Assembly (NCBI GenBank): GCA_034670405.1
Contig: JAXDDX010000044.1
Span: 2,040,501 to 2,104,500 of the forward strand
DNA: 64,000 bases
DNA from: Hoplostethus atlanticus
Lineage: Eukaryota > Chordata > Actinopteri > Trachichthyiformes > Trachichthyidae
Direction: 5' to 3'
The position numbers and the translations under genes were made by a program. The notes beneath the pieces are model-generated. The model was given only the letters and a program-made list of their open reading frames with translations. It ran no database searches and was not told the DNA's origin. Shown here in pieces: positions 1-12,980 of this stretch. Position 1 is the stretch's first letter; each line of letters starts with the position of its first letter.

Positions 1-2100
1 TTTACTCTCCTTCATTTCCTCCTGAATTAAGTTATCTTAAAGAATTCTAAATCATAAAATTGCTCTCCCATGTATGAACATTACTGGATGTCTTCCTCAC
101 GTTTGCTAATGTGTATGACGTTCTGCAGCATACAGGCCGACTTGGCGCTTATATATTTACTGTGTCACTCAAAGATACACAAAGGACAGAGACTAAGGTG
201 AGTCCACTTCCATCCAATAAACAGTATTGGGGAATATATTGCATTTTATAAAAGAAGCTACATTATACCCTTCTAGCACTGCAGTTTTGAAGGGTGCAAG
301 GGCAAACGTTTCTCTGTCACGCCACCCAAAATGTTTCATATAAATCCGTTTCCTTTTAATGATGCTGTTTACATATTCCGACTCCACTTAGGATGCATCC
401 TGACAACAATGAGAGCTGACACATACCAACCTTGGTATGTCCCAAAGCCATCTTCAATGACTGGGATGCTGTCAGCTCCACCTACATCAGCGGCAGTGTC
501 TCAATGGTAGTGTGACACATGTCAGAAACTTTTAAATGTCTGCTCTTTTCAGCAGAGCACCTCTGCAGCCCAACTCTGGGAACGATGGCATATTATGTGT
601 ATTATAGTGTGTATGAGTGCACTGGTGGAAGAGCAAGCCGTCTTTACTGTAAATATATTGACATGGGGGCAAGTTTGAGGCTTGTCCTTTATCATGCGTC
701 AGATGTGGTAATCAATCAGCGAGGTCCAGTTGAACCCTCAAGATTGATCGATAAACTCTATTCTTGACACATAAGCAAACCGATCTTTACGTCTGACGAA
801 TTAGAAATGAATGACATCACTACTAAGCAGCTAAATCGGTCTGAGCTCAGTCGGTTATCAACAGAATAGAAATTCAAGCTTACGCTCTGATGTTTGAACA
901 GGAAACGCTATCTCTGGTGATTGCACATGCCTAGTGCAGCCAGACACAGATCTGAACTTCGACCTCCTTTGATCAGCAGTTTTGGCAAGGCAATCCATCA
1001 TGGTGCTCTTACTGTCAGAAGAGGTGCCTGGCTGCAGCTGTGTGTCACTGGCTAAGAGGGGCTGCTTAAAGGCAATCATGTCAACCTCCACGCGACTGCT
1101 CAGACTCCCAGATTGAAGGAGGACTTGACAGGGCCAAAAGAGTCAGCTGAAGACACTAGAGGGCTGTGTCTGATTGCTCCGTGGCCACAAAGTGATGGCT
1201 GATTTCATCCGCTGTGAATAAGTGGAATATTCCAACTGAATGAGCTCAAAAATGTTGGAAATTCAACAAATGAATGCCCAAGCTTGCTAGTCTGGTAAAC
1301 TATGGCTTTTGTCTTTTTTTTTCCATTTTTGAATTTTGTTTTTTTAAATTTTGACATAAATACATCTTTCTGTCAGACTACAATCATGTATATGTAGTAT
1401 GAAAGAAAGACACTGATCTAAAGCTGCTCTGTAAAACACTACAAAAAGACAAGATATGTACATTTCTTTATGTCTGAGCTTCGAAAAATGTGTTGTGCCT
1501 GAAGACAATGTCTAGATAGACAAATTGAGATCTTGAAATCTAAAATGTTGTATTATTTTGAGGCTTCTTACACCTTACACAAACACAACCAGAGGGAATA
1601 AAATACATGTACATGCCAAAAATCTACTATATGGGGCATGGAGCAGATGTATGCATTATAGATATTTGGAATAACCCTCCTGTGCAGCAGGTTAAGTCGT
1701 CTATTACACTACAACTATGACAAAAATCTCTTTACTGTGAATGCCACTTGTCGGTCCTGCGGCTGCATCCTGGTGTAAATAAGACAAGCGGTGAGTGCTA
1801 TTCCGGTGCCGTTGCCAATGATCTCCTGACGGGAAAGCAGACAGCGCATTCAACATCACTTTTATACAGACACCGAGTGCATTAACGGGCGAAAACGGGC
1901 CTGACTTTCAGACAAAGAAGCTGAGTGATGGCTTGCTGACTGCAGGTCGGAGTGTGCAATAACATGATGTGAAAAGACATTGTCAGGAGCTGAGGAGACA
2001 GGCCCAGATTGTACATAGTGACAGAAAACAGAGATGAGGACAGAGATACTGGTGCCATATTAGTGGCCAGCATATTCAAACACCGTCCTTGAGTCTAAGC
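1..2100. other. Unique noncoding DNA
   Basis: No recognisable coding region or repeat family. Open frames here are short and look like chance. A possible splice-bounded segment lies at 129-197 and is listed separately. A T-rich stretch runs from about 1312 to 1355. Nothing else stands out. Confidence 0.5.
129..197 (+). other. Possible exon-like segment (weak)
   Basis: A 69-bp segment follows TTCTGCAG, an acceptor-like site with a pyrimidine-rich start and GCTAAT as a possible branch point. It ends at AAG followed by GTGAGT, a strong donor. Frame 0 is open for 23 codons, but a second frame is open too, so openness is no evidence. The peptide is not one I recognise. This could be a noncoding-RNA exon, or two splice motifs side by side by chance. 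Confidence 0.15.
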
Positions 2101-2136
2101 AAACTTGACATCACCTCCAATGGCTTCAAAGTGTTC

Positions 2137-2157
2137 ACCACCACCACCACCACCACC
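2137..2157. repeat. (ACC)n trinucleotide microsatellite
   Basis: About seven ACC/CCA units in a row, 300 bp before a long G run. An open frame on the plus strand reads it as polyproline, but that frame has no recognisable domain and is probably not a gene. Confidence 0.75.
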
Positions 2158-2445
2158 CGCCCCCTCTTCTGTCTGTAGCCAGCATTCCTCTCTGATGTGT
2201 CTCCAGACTCTGGTCTCTCTTATGAGGAGAGTTACCAGCAGGCCTGTTCTGTCAGAAAAGGAGGATAGGGGTGCCGGGGCCTGCGGATACCCTCAGTCAA
2301 TCTACATTTGGTCATCGTGGTGGGAAGTGTGCTCATTTTTTCCGATATCTGAGCTACTTGAGGTGATCCAAACACTGAAGTGTGAGGAGCTGTCACCTTG
2401 CATAAAGCTCTCCGCCAGCGGAAGATGCATGGCTCCTGATATGCT

Positions 2446-2464
2446 GGGGGGGGGGGGGGGGGGG
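2446..2464. repeat. Poly-G run of 19
   Basis: Nineteen consecutive G on the plus strand. It could form G-quadruplex structures, and its length is likely to vary between individuals or be misassembled. It is the longest of several G or C runs in the window. Confidence 0.85.
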
Positions 2465-4655
2465 CAGAGGGCAAGATCTCTCTGTCCTGATAGGCTGTGA
2501 GGACACTGGGGATCCTATAAGAGAGGGGGGAATGTATTCCACTCCACTCGCCTGGGGACAAGAGGTCAGGGGAAAGGAGGCAGCTCATCACCAGACCCCC
2601 CCTGCAGTCTCAGAACAGATTTATGCCTTTACCAGGACAAACATGGGGGGGAAATGTTACCCTCTGATACACGGTTATATATCATCTATCTGTGATGTTC
2701 AATGCATTGCAGGAGTTATTTTGTGATAACATGTTGTAATTGAATGCTGTACCCACTTTCCCTCAACCTGCCTTGTCTACTTCTACTTCAGTTAGTTATT
2801 TCCTACATTGCATCCCGCCATTGGTTTACATGTAGGAGGAGGAGGAGAGCGCCATAACAGTAGTGATAGTAAGAGCAAGAGAGAGAGTTTTTCTGGTTGG
2901 GAAAAAGCAAGAGCAAGAGTCAAGCCCCTTACTCGAAATGCAAAATGTCTTGTGCTGCATTGCATTCTGGTCTATTGAGGCTGTTGTCTGTGGAGAAACT
3001 AGTATCTCTGCTTCTTCTACAATGGATTTCTCCCTGAGTGCAAATGTCGGTGCAAAATGTCTGGAATTATCTCAACGTGACGTTTGTAGGAAGTTGAAAG
3101 AGAGAAAGAGTGTTCTGAAGTCACCCGTGTCTTTGATTGGTCCTGTTTGTTTTAGCTAGTTTTATGTTTTTGGAAGGTGTGCTGCAGGCCTGCCCAGCGG
3201 CAGCAGGCACCGCTGTGCGTACACTACAGGCCGTTAACAGTTCACCTCACCATATCCACTAGGGTGGCAGCTGGGGAGGGAAAAAAGCAGCAGCAGAGGA
3301 TCACACCATCACAAAAACATGGCCAGAGGCAGGGAGGCTGGAGTATGCTCCGAGTAAAGTTGTGCTGTTGTGTGTGATAAAGTGCAGCTCGCCATAAATA
3401 CACTCTTGGGCTCCCTGCACAGCTGGCGACCCAGGTTACCGTTCTGAAAGATAGAGCACAGGAAAGGGATAGTGGGAGGAAGGGAACAATGAGGGAAACG
3501 CATACCTTGCCTCCACACATCATCCATCTGAGGTAGGATGGAGGATCATGGCCAAATCCATGGGAACAAGGAAGATGAGAGAAGGGTAATAAAATGCAAT
3601 TGTGTCAGCGTGTTGAGCTTTCCAAGACTGTCCGAGCCTATAAAGAAAGTAGTGAGTATGCTTGTCTGACATTCATGTGAGTCTGTAGACAATCAAAGAG
3701 GTATCGAGTGAAAGAATGAAAGAATATTAGCTGCACTGACGTTCTGATGATTTAGCTCAACAGTATAATACAATTTAACAGGTGGCAGAAAATGTGTTAT
3801 ACTGTATGTGTTTTTGAGCACTACAGCTTCTGATAATGTTATTTACTACATTCTGACAAACCCCCAGTTCATGAAATATGATTCATAATGACGTCGTACT
3901 CAGGTGGATCAAACACATGATCCATTACCTCATGGAAGAAAAAAAAGATAATGTGAAGGTGAACAGATCTAACAAGCCCTGCCGATCTGTCAGGAAGAAG
4001 AAATCATAGTGAGTTTAATGAATATATCATACATACAATCAGCTTTTAGCCTTTCATGGCCTGTCAATTTATCATGGGATGACACAGCCAAAGGATGTGA
4101 CGCTTAGCATCAAGGTTATCTATCCACCACCACCTTTATGGGCTGGTCATTCTGACTGTGTATAGCAGAACAATCAGTGCAAAAATCAATTAACAATTCA
4201 ATTTCATTTTTGCTGACTATCTATACCCTCATGGAGAACAGATATACACACTCTCAGGTATTTATAATCCTAACATGAAATAAAATATGGAGTGGTTTAG
4301 CTAAAAATTAACTCTGATTTCATTTGTGTAACATTGTTTAACATTTACACTGTGTATTTATTCTTTGTCTATGAACACCGTCATTTAGCCATAAATACCG
4401 CGTGAATGATGAAACTACGCAATAATGTGACATATACTGTACATTCATGTTTGCTCAAGTGAAAAATGTTTGCTCAACTGAAATGTGATACTTAGTCATG
4501 AAAGGGTAATGCCATACCTGTTCAGATTTCTTTCTCATGTCTGGCTCATATTGATATATTATTTCGTCAATGGTTATCATTGTTAAAAGTTAAAAATCAT
4601 TCATTTCCATTTTTATTTTAGCTAAACGTGCACCCCTTTCTCCCAAAGGAAACAA
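2465..4655. other. Unique noncoding DNA
   Basis: No gene or repeat family recognised. A purine-rich patch with GGAGGAGGAGGAGAG lies near 2835-2850. Open frames near 2863-3527 overlap on both strands and show no domain. Confidence 0.45.
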
Positions 4656-4659
4656 GGAT

Positions 4660-4960
4660 GCACAGCTGATAAAGTCATGCGGACATTTATTTTTCACTTC
4701 CAGTGATTTAGCGTGACGGTGCTTGTCACCGTGATTTAGAGGCGGCTGTGGTTCCCGTTCTGTTTATTGTGACCAAACAAGTGCAGTGCCCGCATGCTTT
4801 CAACTTCAGGGTTATTGATTAAAGTTTTAAATGGTTGCCATATTACCCAGGGACGTCCAGAAGATTAATTTGCGTCAGTGTTCATCTGTAATTCATTAGC
4901 CATTTAGACAGCGCAACCACATGGACTTTGTCTTGAGAGAACCGGCCATTTTTCATTCTG
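4660..4960. promoter_or_regulatory. Candidate conserved regulatory block
   Basis: Complex, repeat-free sequence with a short hairpin (ACGGTG, five bases, CACCGT) near 4716-4732. It also has homeodomain-type cores (TTGATTAAAG near 4815, TAATTCATTAGCC near 4890). The texture resembles vertebrate conserved noncoding elements. This is an impression only, because conservation cannot be seen from one sequence. Confidence 0.2.
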
Positions 4961-7321
4961 GAAGCTTGGGAGCAGAGACTTGGGAGCAAACTAGATGCTA
5001 CTAACAATAACATACAGTGGATTTGATGTGCACTGTGTGACTTCACATTCAATTAATATGTTTGGTTTCTGGAGTGAAAGATCTGGAATGGTTCATTGCT
5101 TGGGATAAAATTTCAGAAGTGTGTAGAAAATCTGATGCACCAGTCTATTCTCACATTACAGTATTGTTCATGTCTACTACCTCAAGTACTACATTATGTA
5201 TATGTTTGTACTACTACATGTGTACATGAACTAACAAACTACTCCAATATGTACATTTAACAATTTAAATGATATTAAATGACAGAGTCAAGACCCAAAT
5301 TATGACAGATGAGGTGGATTGTTTGGGCTCAAAAGGTAGAATTTCAAACAAGTCGATATTTCATGATTGGTTTTCTTGAGTTCTTGATAATAAAATATCT
5401 TCTAGTTTTGATGTTAAGACAAAATAATAAGGCATATGACTATGAATATGAAAACTGAGCTGGCTGTATAAAAAGGCAATCTGTGTCCTGAGGCTTTGGG
5501 TCAACAGTCAATTAAATTATCACACTTAATTGAAAGACTTTTAAAATCCCCTTACTGAATAATGGTTGTCAGACACTCTGTATCCTCCATGATGTTCTGT
5601 AAAAAGGTTGCAGCAATGGGATTAGGGCTTGATCCTCAGCTAGTGCTGTGCCCAGTCTAAAATGACTATCCTCCTTATCTCAAGGCAACAGAGCTACATT
5701 ATGTTACGTACTGACTTCGTCAAGATAGAATGGATGTCATTGAAATTAATTTAATCTTCCTTAAATTAGCTTCTGACTATGATCTCTCGCAGTCAGAATT
5801 TATGTCCTCCAGAATTCAATTTCCTCCGTGGTGTGATATGCCTTTATCAGTTGGTAACTATTCGGTGGCCTCCAATAATGAGAGCTGTCACAGAGACCAG
5901 AAACAGATAGTGTCTGATGGCGGCCATCTTGCGACCACTGGAACTGTCGCCCATATCTAAGAATTAAAACAGAAAAAAAAAGGCCCCGACGTTCCCAGGC
6001 TTTGCACGGCGGGCTTCAAAAGATAGATAGGGTACAGTAACTTAGAATCAGACGCTGATCAATGTGTAATCACTTTAATTCAATTAGACCATTAGAGAGC
6101 ATCAGCATTTGATTCATGGTTTCTGAAATGAGGGGCATCTGATGTCAGAAATATTTTTGAACAACTTTGATGGCAGATAAAAACACACTTGCTATAAAAT
6201 TCCACAGCCACTCTTGCACAGAATTGTGTAATAAATCAATTAACTGATAATACTGATATTTATTGGATGGCTAATCCTCTTGAAGTAATAGAGATTGTCA
6301 TGATGCCTGTAATCAAAATGTGATTGAATAAGTGAGTAAGCAGATTTACTTTAATCTAAAACTGATACCTATTGTGAATCTGAAGCATGATACAGAACGC
6401 TGTGGTGAGCTTATGGGAACACGAACAACCTTGTCTTTCATCATACGCACCTGAATTCAAATCCATTGCTAAACCAAAATAACAACAAAGGGGCTAACAT
6501 GTATCTGAAAATTTCACAACAGAGTCACTAGGTATTTTCAAACCATCTAACCTGTGCCATGGGTGCATCACGCCAGAAAAAATCCCTAATGTCACTTCCT
6601 ACCTGACATGCTAGGTGCCCACCGCAACTGTCTGGTCCCCATTATTACTTTCATCTCGTCTGGGCTCCTGATGCTTGATAAGCTAGTACCTGAGGGTCCT
6701 GCCTCCGTCTCTAAACTCTGATTTGATGTGGCAAGGAGACAGAAAACAGGGAAGAGGGGGGACAGAAATAAAAGAACAAGGGATCAAAATAACTGTGCCT
6801 GGCTGGCTGAGTGGAGTGGGGCCCATCAACACCAATAACCGTTAGCTGCGAACACGTGTGTCACAGCGAGACAAGTGTCATATCACTCAGCCCACTGCTT
6901 CATTTGACTGGAACACATCAATCACTCAGGGAAATCCACACAGACATGGTGAGATAGGCCTCACCTCTGGCTCCCTCATTATGTTGCGTCAGTGTTAGTG
7001 AAACCTTGCCCTGTCAAGGATTCAGTACCATCTTTCCTTAAAAGAGCTTCTCTTGTCCAGTTGTTTCTATCAAGGGGACGCGCCGTACAGTGGGGTGAGA
7101 ACAGTAGGGGTGCAACCGTGCATGGGAATCTCACAGCTATTACACATGTCAATTTGTTTGGTGTTTTAGCTGACCTCTGCTGCTCCGCAAAAAACAAAAC
7201 ATCTGCATGGCTGCACACATCAGTATTGATGAGCTGGAGGCAAATCCTCAGAGCAAATCACTCATGACAAAGACCTGCTTTCCTCTACAACATTAAAGGC
7301 TTACGTTTCTGCACCAGATGT
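4961..7321. other. Unique noncoding DNA
   Basis: No gene or repeat family recognised. Around 5917-5935 is GATGGCGGCCATCTTG, where two YY1-type cores (GCCAT/ATGGC) face each other. Frames overlapping on both strands near 6979-7267 have no recognisable domain. Confidence 0.45.
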
Positions 7322-7345
7322 CATGCATGCATGCATGCATGCATA
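7322..7345. repeat. (ATGC)n microsatellite
   Basis: About six CATG/ATGC units. Each unit is self-complementary, so the whole tract is palindromic and could form a cruciform. Confidence 0.85.
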
Positions 7346-9695
7346 TGGGCATCCAAATAATGAATGGTGGTTATTAATATCACTTGTATCCATCTGAAAC
7401 GATGACACCGCAGCACTTTCATAATAAAACTCCTTTCCTTCAAAATCTCTACATGCAGACAGTGAAAATGAGAAAGTGTCCCTTGGTATTGCGCTTTAAC
7501 GAAGGATTAAAGGCTTATTAACAAAGGACTCCCTTGAAAGCCCGGCTCTCTCCCTGGCCACCGCCATGCTGTGCCCAGCTGTGTATACAACTCTGACAGG
7601 TAGAATAATAACGGTTATACATCACTGCACCTGAGAGCCCAATCATCTAAATCTTCTCCTGCCACCGCCTCGCAGACTCCATTACTTTATTGACATGCAA
7701 TCTTAAGAAGGAGAGAAATACTGCGCATGTAAGGTCACTTGGTTATGAAGACATATTATCATATTATCTGCATGAGGGTTGTAGGGCTCAGGCCTGACAA
7801 AGCTAATTATAATTGGACATGATACAGAGCTCAGAGCATATTATGTGCTTGGCTGCATGACAAAGTCGCAGCTGAGATATGGGGAGAAGAGAGGAACATG
7901 ATATGAAACTAAATGCGAAGTGGGTGAAGCTGTACAATATCAGCAGCATGCACTCTAATGGTAATTTATGGATACATTCACTATAAGCATCAGGCCAAAC
8001 ATGTTCCTACTTGTCCATAAAGCACAAGTCAGTGTGAACAGTTGTTCAAATATAACATTTCTTATCCATGGCGACTTGAAACAGCTCCACTGTCCAAATG
8101 TCATATTTAGTTAGTGACAACAAAAGTGCCCCGTGGCTTCTTATCTCCATTCCCAAGGTCGTCTCAACATCACCGGATTCAAACAACTGTTTCTATTTTT
8201 CTTCCAAAATGAGTAAATCATTGTGCGGTCTCCTCCCAAGGCAGTCATTTACCCCCCAAACAGCGATGCATTCTTCCCATGCAAGATGAAGCTGGCTTAG
8301 TCAAACTGAATGAGCAGAACTCAAACTGAAATATCAAGAGGTCAATCAAGAGATTCTGGTTCTCCCGTTTAGTCACGGCCCACATTACCCCAGGATCCGG
8401 CCATAGTGCAGCTTTATAATCTCATCGAGGGAGTCATGATAAGTGCTGGAGTAGCTGCAATTTGTGAGCAGATCCAGGGGTCAGCGGTTAGCTTTGGTTT
8501 AATAGTGTCAGGCACAGCGATGGTTGCTCATTTGTAATGATTCATTGCTTCAAGAGTCTATTAAAATAAAATGCATGCTCTTATTCCCATGAATATGACT
8601 ACTTTTACAACTAGTCTCAAGTCTCTCACTGTACGGCACTATATAACATTCCACTTCTTCAATAAGAATCATCGCTATCTGCGCACTAATGGAAACGTAC
8701 TGAAAAGCAAAAATGATGGTCAATTAAATGAGCTAACTTTAAGGTTAATCCATGGAGTTAAATTCACATAATGTGTGGTGTCAGCAGCCTAGGAGTCAGA
8801 TGTTCAAATGTGACCTCCATGACTCAGTCAACTAAATCCTCTCTCAGCGACATGTCACAAAAAATAGCACTTTTAAGTTTTGACAGTGAGATGAGTTGTC
8901 TTGTTGCATTAGAGCTACAGAGAAACCTTTTCTCCATGCTGTAAAGAAACGAGCTCTATTACATGACAGATGGAAATGTGAACTAATACGTATAGTGCTG
9001 GTGAGCAGATGCTGTGAGACATCAACATAAGTGACTGGATTTAGTTTAATTGGGAAAATCTGGAAGAAAAAAAAGTTTTTCAAATCTGATTGTATAGCTA
9101 CTGCATAAGATAAATAAGATGTTTTTTAAAAATGAAAAATTTCTACAGCAACTATTGTGGTTTAACTTTTAAAACATACTCTCTTTGAGGATCATAAGTC
9201 CAGTTCTCAGGCAAAAGATAGTGAAAACATCTGGAAACCCATCCACCAATAAATCTCCCTGATAAATGATGGTGCTTCAACAGTCAAGAGGAAAATAATG
9301 AGTGGTGCAACATCTTGGCACAACTAAAAACATACTTGAAATACAAGACAACATCTCAGATGCTCGGCTCTGGGCTCACAAATCACAAAGGGCTCAGTGT
9401 ATTAGGAATTTATTTCAAAGCCCATCATGACACACACACTTTTGCAATTGTATATCTTCCCAGATACTGGCAAGTGATACTGAGAATCTGGTAATGTTCA
9501 CATAGATGAAGTGGCTTACATTGCAACACCACATATTGAATTTGAATGGCCTCATGCCCGACATGTTTTTATTATATGGCATGTTGTTTCTGTTAGGTTC
9601 TGGTATACAGGCTGAATGAGTTGTGGATTCTTCTCTTGGCTGAAGATCGGTCAACATTTCGCAAATGAATAAAATAAATAACAATGTGTCTTTAA
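7346..9695. other. Unique noncoding DNA
   Basis: AT-rich single-copy-looking sequence. Open frames of up to about 80 codons are present without any domain I recognise. No repeats were identified. Confidence 0.45.
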
Positions 9696-9699
9696 ACTC

Positions 9700-9960
9700 T
9701 GGGATGTGCTCTTGCATTTGATTATTGTGATTTCGCAATTGATAATTTAATTCAATTAACAGCTATTAAGTCTGGTGTTTCTGTTTGTAAAAGCCCCACA
9801 GCTTTCTCATTTGGCTTTTGAAACTCGCCATGACAGGCCATTTTTCATGATTTTTCTTACGTTGGAAAAACACCAGTATTTTAATTAAGAGGCCCGAATG
9901 TCCAGATGCTTACCTATTTGTTTAATGATTACTGATGGAAAGCCACGAGCAAAACAGCCA
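9700..9960. promoter_or_regulatory. Candidate conserved regulatory block
   Basis: A run of homeodomain-type cores (TGATTATTG, AATTGATAATTTAATTCAATTAA, TTTTAATTAAGAGG, TTTAATGATTACTG) in complex sequence without repeats. This density of TAAT/ATTA cores is typical of developmental enhancers in vertebrate gene deserts, but AT-rich DNA also gives them by chance. Confidence 0.2.
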
Positions 9961-11030
9961 AACATCAATGACGGTAACAGGTTGGAAAGTAACAATTCTC
10001 TTGTGTGTGCTGGAAATTGGCATTTATGGGTCTTTCTTCTGTGACCATACTGTTTGAGCCATTAAAAGCCCTCTGCTACAACAAGATGCAGTAATCTTGA
10101 TTGTGGAGTGCTTTACTCTAGTCCCTTCATCCTATTAGATAAGATCCTCTTTGAATTGTCTGTCACTACTGTTATAGTAATCCATGACATAAAATTATCT
10201 GGAGCACTAGGTTAGGGTAATACTAACCAGTAAAGGGTCAGATGAGGGTCAGGGAGCAGATGACGACCCATCTGAGGTTGTGCTGCTATGTGAGGACAAT
10301 CCAACAGGTGGCATGAGACTACTGCCCTTCTTGTTTGAATCCTAACACTACAGAGCAGGCACAGCTACACGAGCATCAAGTTGCATTTGTTGTGTTATTT
10401 TGCTTAATTAGCTAGTGGACAGGAGTTGAGTCTCATTTCTGCCTTTCAGTGCTGATAGAGTAAGAAGAGCCACCTTATCATTTCTTGGTTTCTCGAAAAA
10501 AGAGAATAACTTTGTCACATTCAACTCAATTAGTGTATCTTATTTACTCTTTAGTAAAAACTTGAATTTGAGAAACCAGTTGGGACTATTTTCACCCTTG
10601 AAAATGTTGTTGTGTGTGCTGGCCACAATGCGTGTTAACAATATTGGCTCCCTTTGAGAATGTCAACAATTTTCTGGCTACTTATTTCAATATCCTCTTT
10701 GCACAAGGCTTTCATTTCCTTAGGTACCCTGTTAAAAGGCAGCTCCAGTCTGCCCTGACTAATTTCCTCTCAGCCTCACAGATCACAGGCCTTTCCCACC
10801 CAATACTCCCTTTGCCCCCACAAAGACCCTCGTAATCCTGCTGCTTGTCTACAATTAATCTTCCCAGTTGCCACATTATTAACACTACCACCCACGGGTA
10901 GAGGATGCAAACGTAAAACCAGGAACAGGCCTCTCTGTGTGTCCCCCCCTCCCCTCGGCCCACAGCAGAGTGGCAAGGGTGTCAATCACTCCAGGGGCTT
11001 AGACTGCTGCCCACTATCAGCATCAAGGGC
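9961..11030. other. Unique noncoding DNA
   Basis: No gene or repeat family recognised. It becomes C-rich towards its right end, leading into the pyrimidine tract. Confidence 0.45.
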
Positions 11031-11035
11031 TTTTC

Positions 11036-11229
11036 AACCACCCCCGCCCTCCCCCCTGTCTGCTGATCAAACAACCTGGTCCACTGATTCCCCTCCCATT
11101 TCCCTCTCTCTGTAGCCCCCCCTCGCTCCATTTCCCTCTCTACTTTTTCAACAGTTTTCTCCAGCGACCTTTCCCTGTCTGTCTGTCTTTCTCTCTCTAA
11201 TCTTTCCTCTGTTCTCTCTCTTTCCTCAA
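11036..11229. repeat. Pyrimidine-rich tract (strand-asymmetric)
   Basis: The plus strand is strongly C/T-biased for nearly 200 bp, with CCCCTCCC-, TTTCCCTCTCTC- and CTGTCTGTCTGTC-like blocks and few purines. Such tracts can adopt triplex (H-DNA) structure. It is degenerate rather than a perfect satellite. Confidence 0.6.
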
Positions 11230-12620
11230 CGTCCCATCATTCTGATTAAGGAGCTCTGCTCATTTAGAGAAATACTACGGGGAAATACAGAGGAAATAAG
11301 CCTGAAAAAACAAGCTTTATCTTTTTTTCTTCATCCTAGTGGACTAGGCCACGGCATTGAATGCACCCGTTAAGATTTTAGACAAATATAATAAAAAGCC
11401 AAAAAGGTTTGGTATGCTCTGTGTGAGTGTGGTGAATCTGTGTAAGCGGGAATGTAAACAAGGTGCTCTTTGAAGGGGTAGCTAAAACCTGAAAAATGTT
11501 CGAAAAACCCCCCACTGTACCTAAAAAGGGGCGAGGTTGAGTTTAAAACTAAAATAAAAATCCAGACACTCTCGTATGCCAAGGATGAGAAAAGTCTCTC
11601 AGAGTCTTATGCCAAAGAGAAGTGAAGTAAAAACAGATGTCAAAATAGCTGCCAACACATTTCAACCGTCACGCTGTGTCAAAACAAACCGTTGTGGGTG
11701 TGTTATTATATTATAAACTTATAACTTATATCAATCTAATATTATATCTTATAATAAAAAGCCATTGATTGCTCTGGGCATGGAGTGGTCATGTAAACAG
11801 ATGAAACATCTTTTCAGCTTTGTTGTTTTGTTGGTTAAAGACATGCAATTAGTCATCTAATGGGGTAAGCTCTACCACTTTAGTCATATCACTTCATTCA
11901 AATCATTCCCTTCAAAACTCCTACTCTGAGCTTAACATACAGTTTAAAGAATATGAAATTCACAGTTCAAGCAATATTTTGAAAGACCAGAGGAGAGAGA
12001 ATATAAGAGCTAAATGTGTGGAGCCTTTTCTAGAGGTTGGTCACTCTATTGCCTTCAGTGACACTTGACATGAAAGTAATGCCAGTTCTATGGAGATCCA
12101 AGCTGTTCCCCACTGGTTGAAATGCTATTGTGTGTCAGACAAAGGACATGGTTTCATAGCACCCCCTTGTTTGCATGCATGACCAACGCTTTCAAATAAG
12201 GCCTTTAGATCTAAATCTAAGGCTCCACTCAGCACAGAAGACAGCAGGCAGCTTTGTTAGTGGTGAGAAATTACTGGGATGTTCAAACTGAAACTAGGCA
12301 TTCACATGTCCAAACAACTTGACTGTCCCTACTAGGGTTAGTGTATCAAACGATAAGACACTGAAAGTGAAAAGTATTTGTCTTTTGTCGCTGTCTCCCC
12401 CATGGAGATTAAGCAGTGAATTTTTACATATTGTATTTTTAGTTCTACAAACATTTCTCAGAGGCAGAACTGTTCCCGGGTTGAGCCTAAGAAACACATT
12501 TTCAGAGTGCAAGATAGATAATTGACAAACTTGAATGGCAAAGAAGAAACTGTGGCCAAAACAAAAAAATAATACATTTTAATTTATTCCTGACCATGAT
12601 CATCATGATCTTGGATGGTC
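11230..12620. other. Unique noncoding DNA with a short AT-rich patch
   Basis: No gene recognised. A very AT-rich patch (about 11700-11760) consists of TTATA/ATAAT-type words. The rest is ordinary noncoding sequence. Confidence 0.45.
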
Positions 12621-12625
12621 GACAG

Positions 12626-12860
12626 GCTAGCTAACTAGCTTAACTAGACAGCTATAGGCTAGTATGGCTAGTTTAAACTTGGAAGGCCAGCTAGCTAACT
12701 AGCTAACCTAGATAGCTATAGGCCAGTATGGCTAGTTTGAACTTGGAAGGCCAGCTAGCTAACTAGCTAACCTAGATAGCTACAGGCTAGTATGGCTAGT
12801 TTGAACTTGGAAGGCCAGCTAGCTAACTAGCTAACCTAGACAGCTTAGTATGGCTCGACT
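12626..12860. repeat. 64-bp minisatellite, about 3.7 copies
   Basis: Repeat units start with GCTAGCTAACTAGCT at 12626, 12690, 12754 and 12818, an exact 64-bp period. Units differ by only a few bases (for example TTAACTAGACAGC versus TAACCTAGATAGC), and the last is cut short after about 40 bp. Each unit begins with overlapping GCTAGC/CTAG palindromes, so single strands could fold. The high similarity between units suggests recent expansion or homogenisation. Confidence 0.9.
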
Positions 12861-12980
12861 GCATTTTTACAGTAGTGGTTTAAAAAGAAATAGTAGAAGT
12901 TATTATGGAGTTGATTAGCATCACTACCATACTGGAAGCATCATAGCCATGCTCAGAGCTTGGGTCATGAGACTCTGAGC

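Noticed and set aside
2105-2591. Proline-rich frames on both strands
   Set aside because: Created by the ACC repeat and the 19-G run. Both strands are open at once and no domain is present.
12626-12860. Considered as a CRISPR-like array
   Set aside because: Units are contiguous 64-bp tandem copies with no distinct spacers, in a vertebrate genome; it is a minisatellite.
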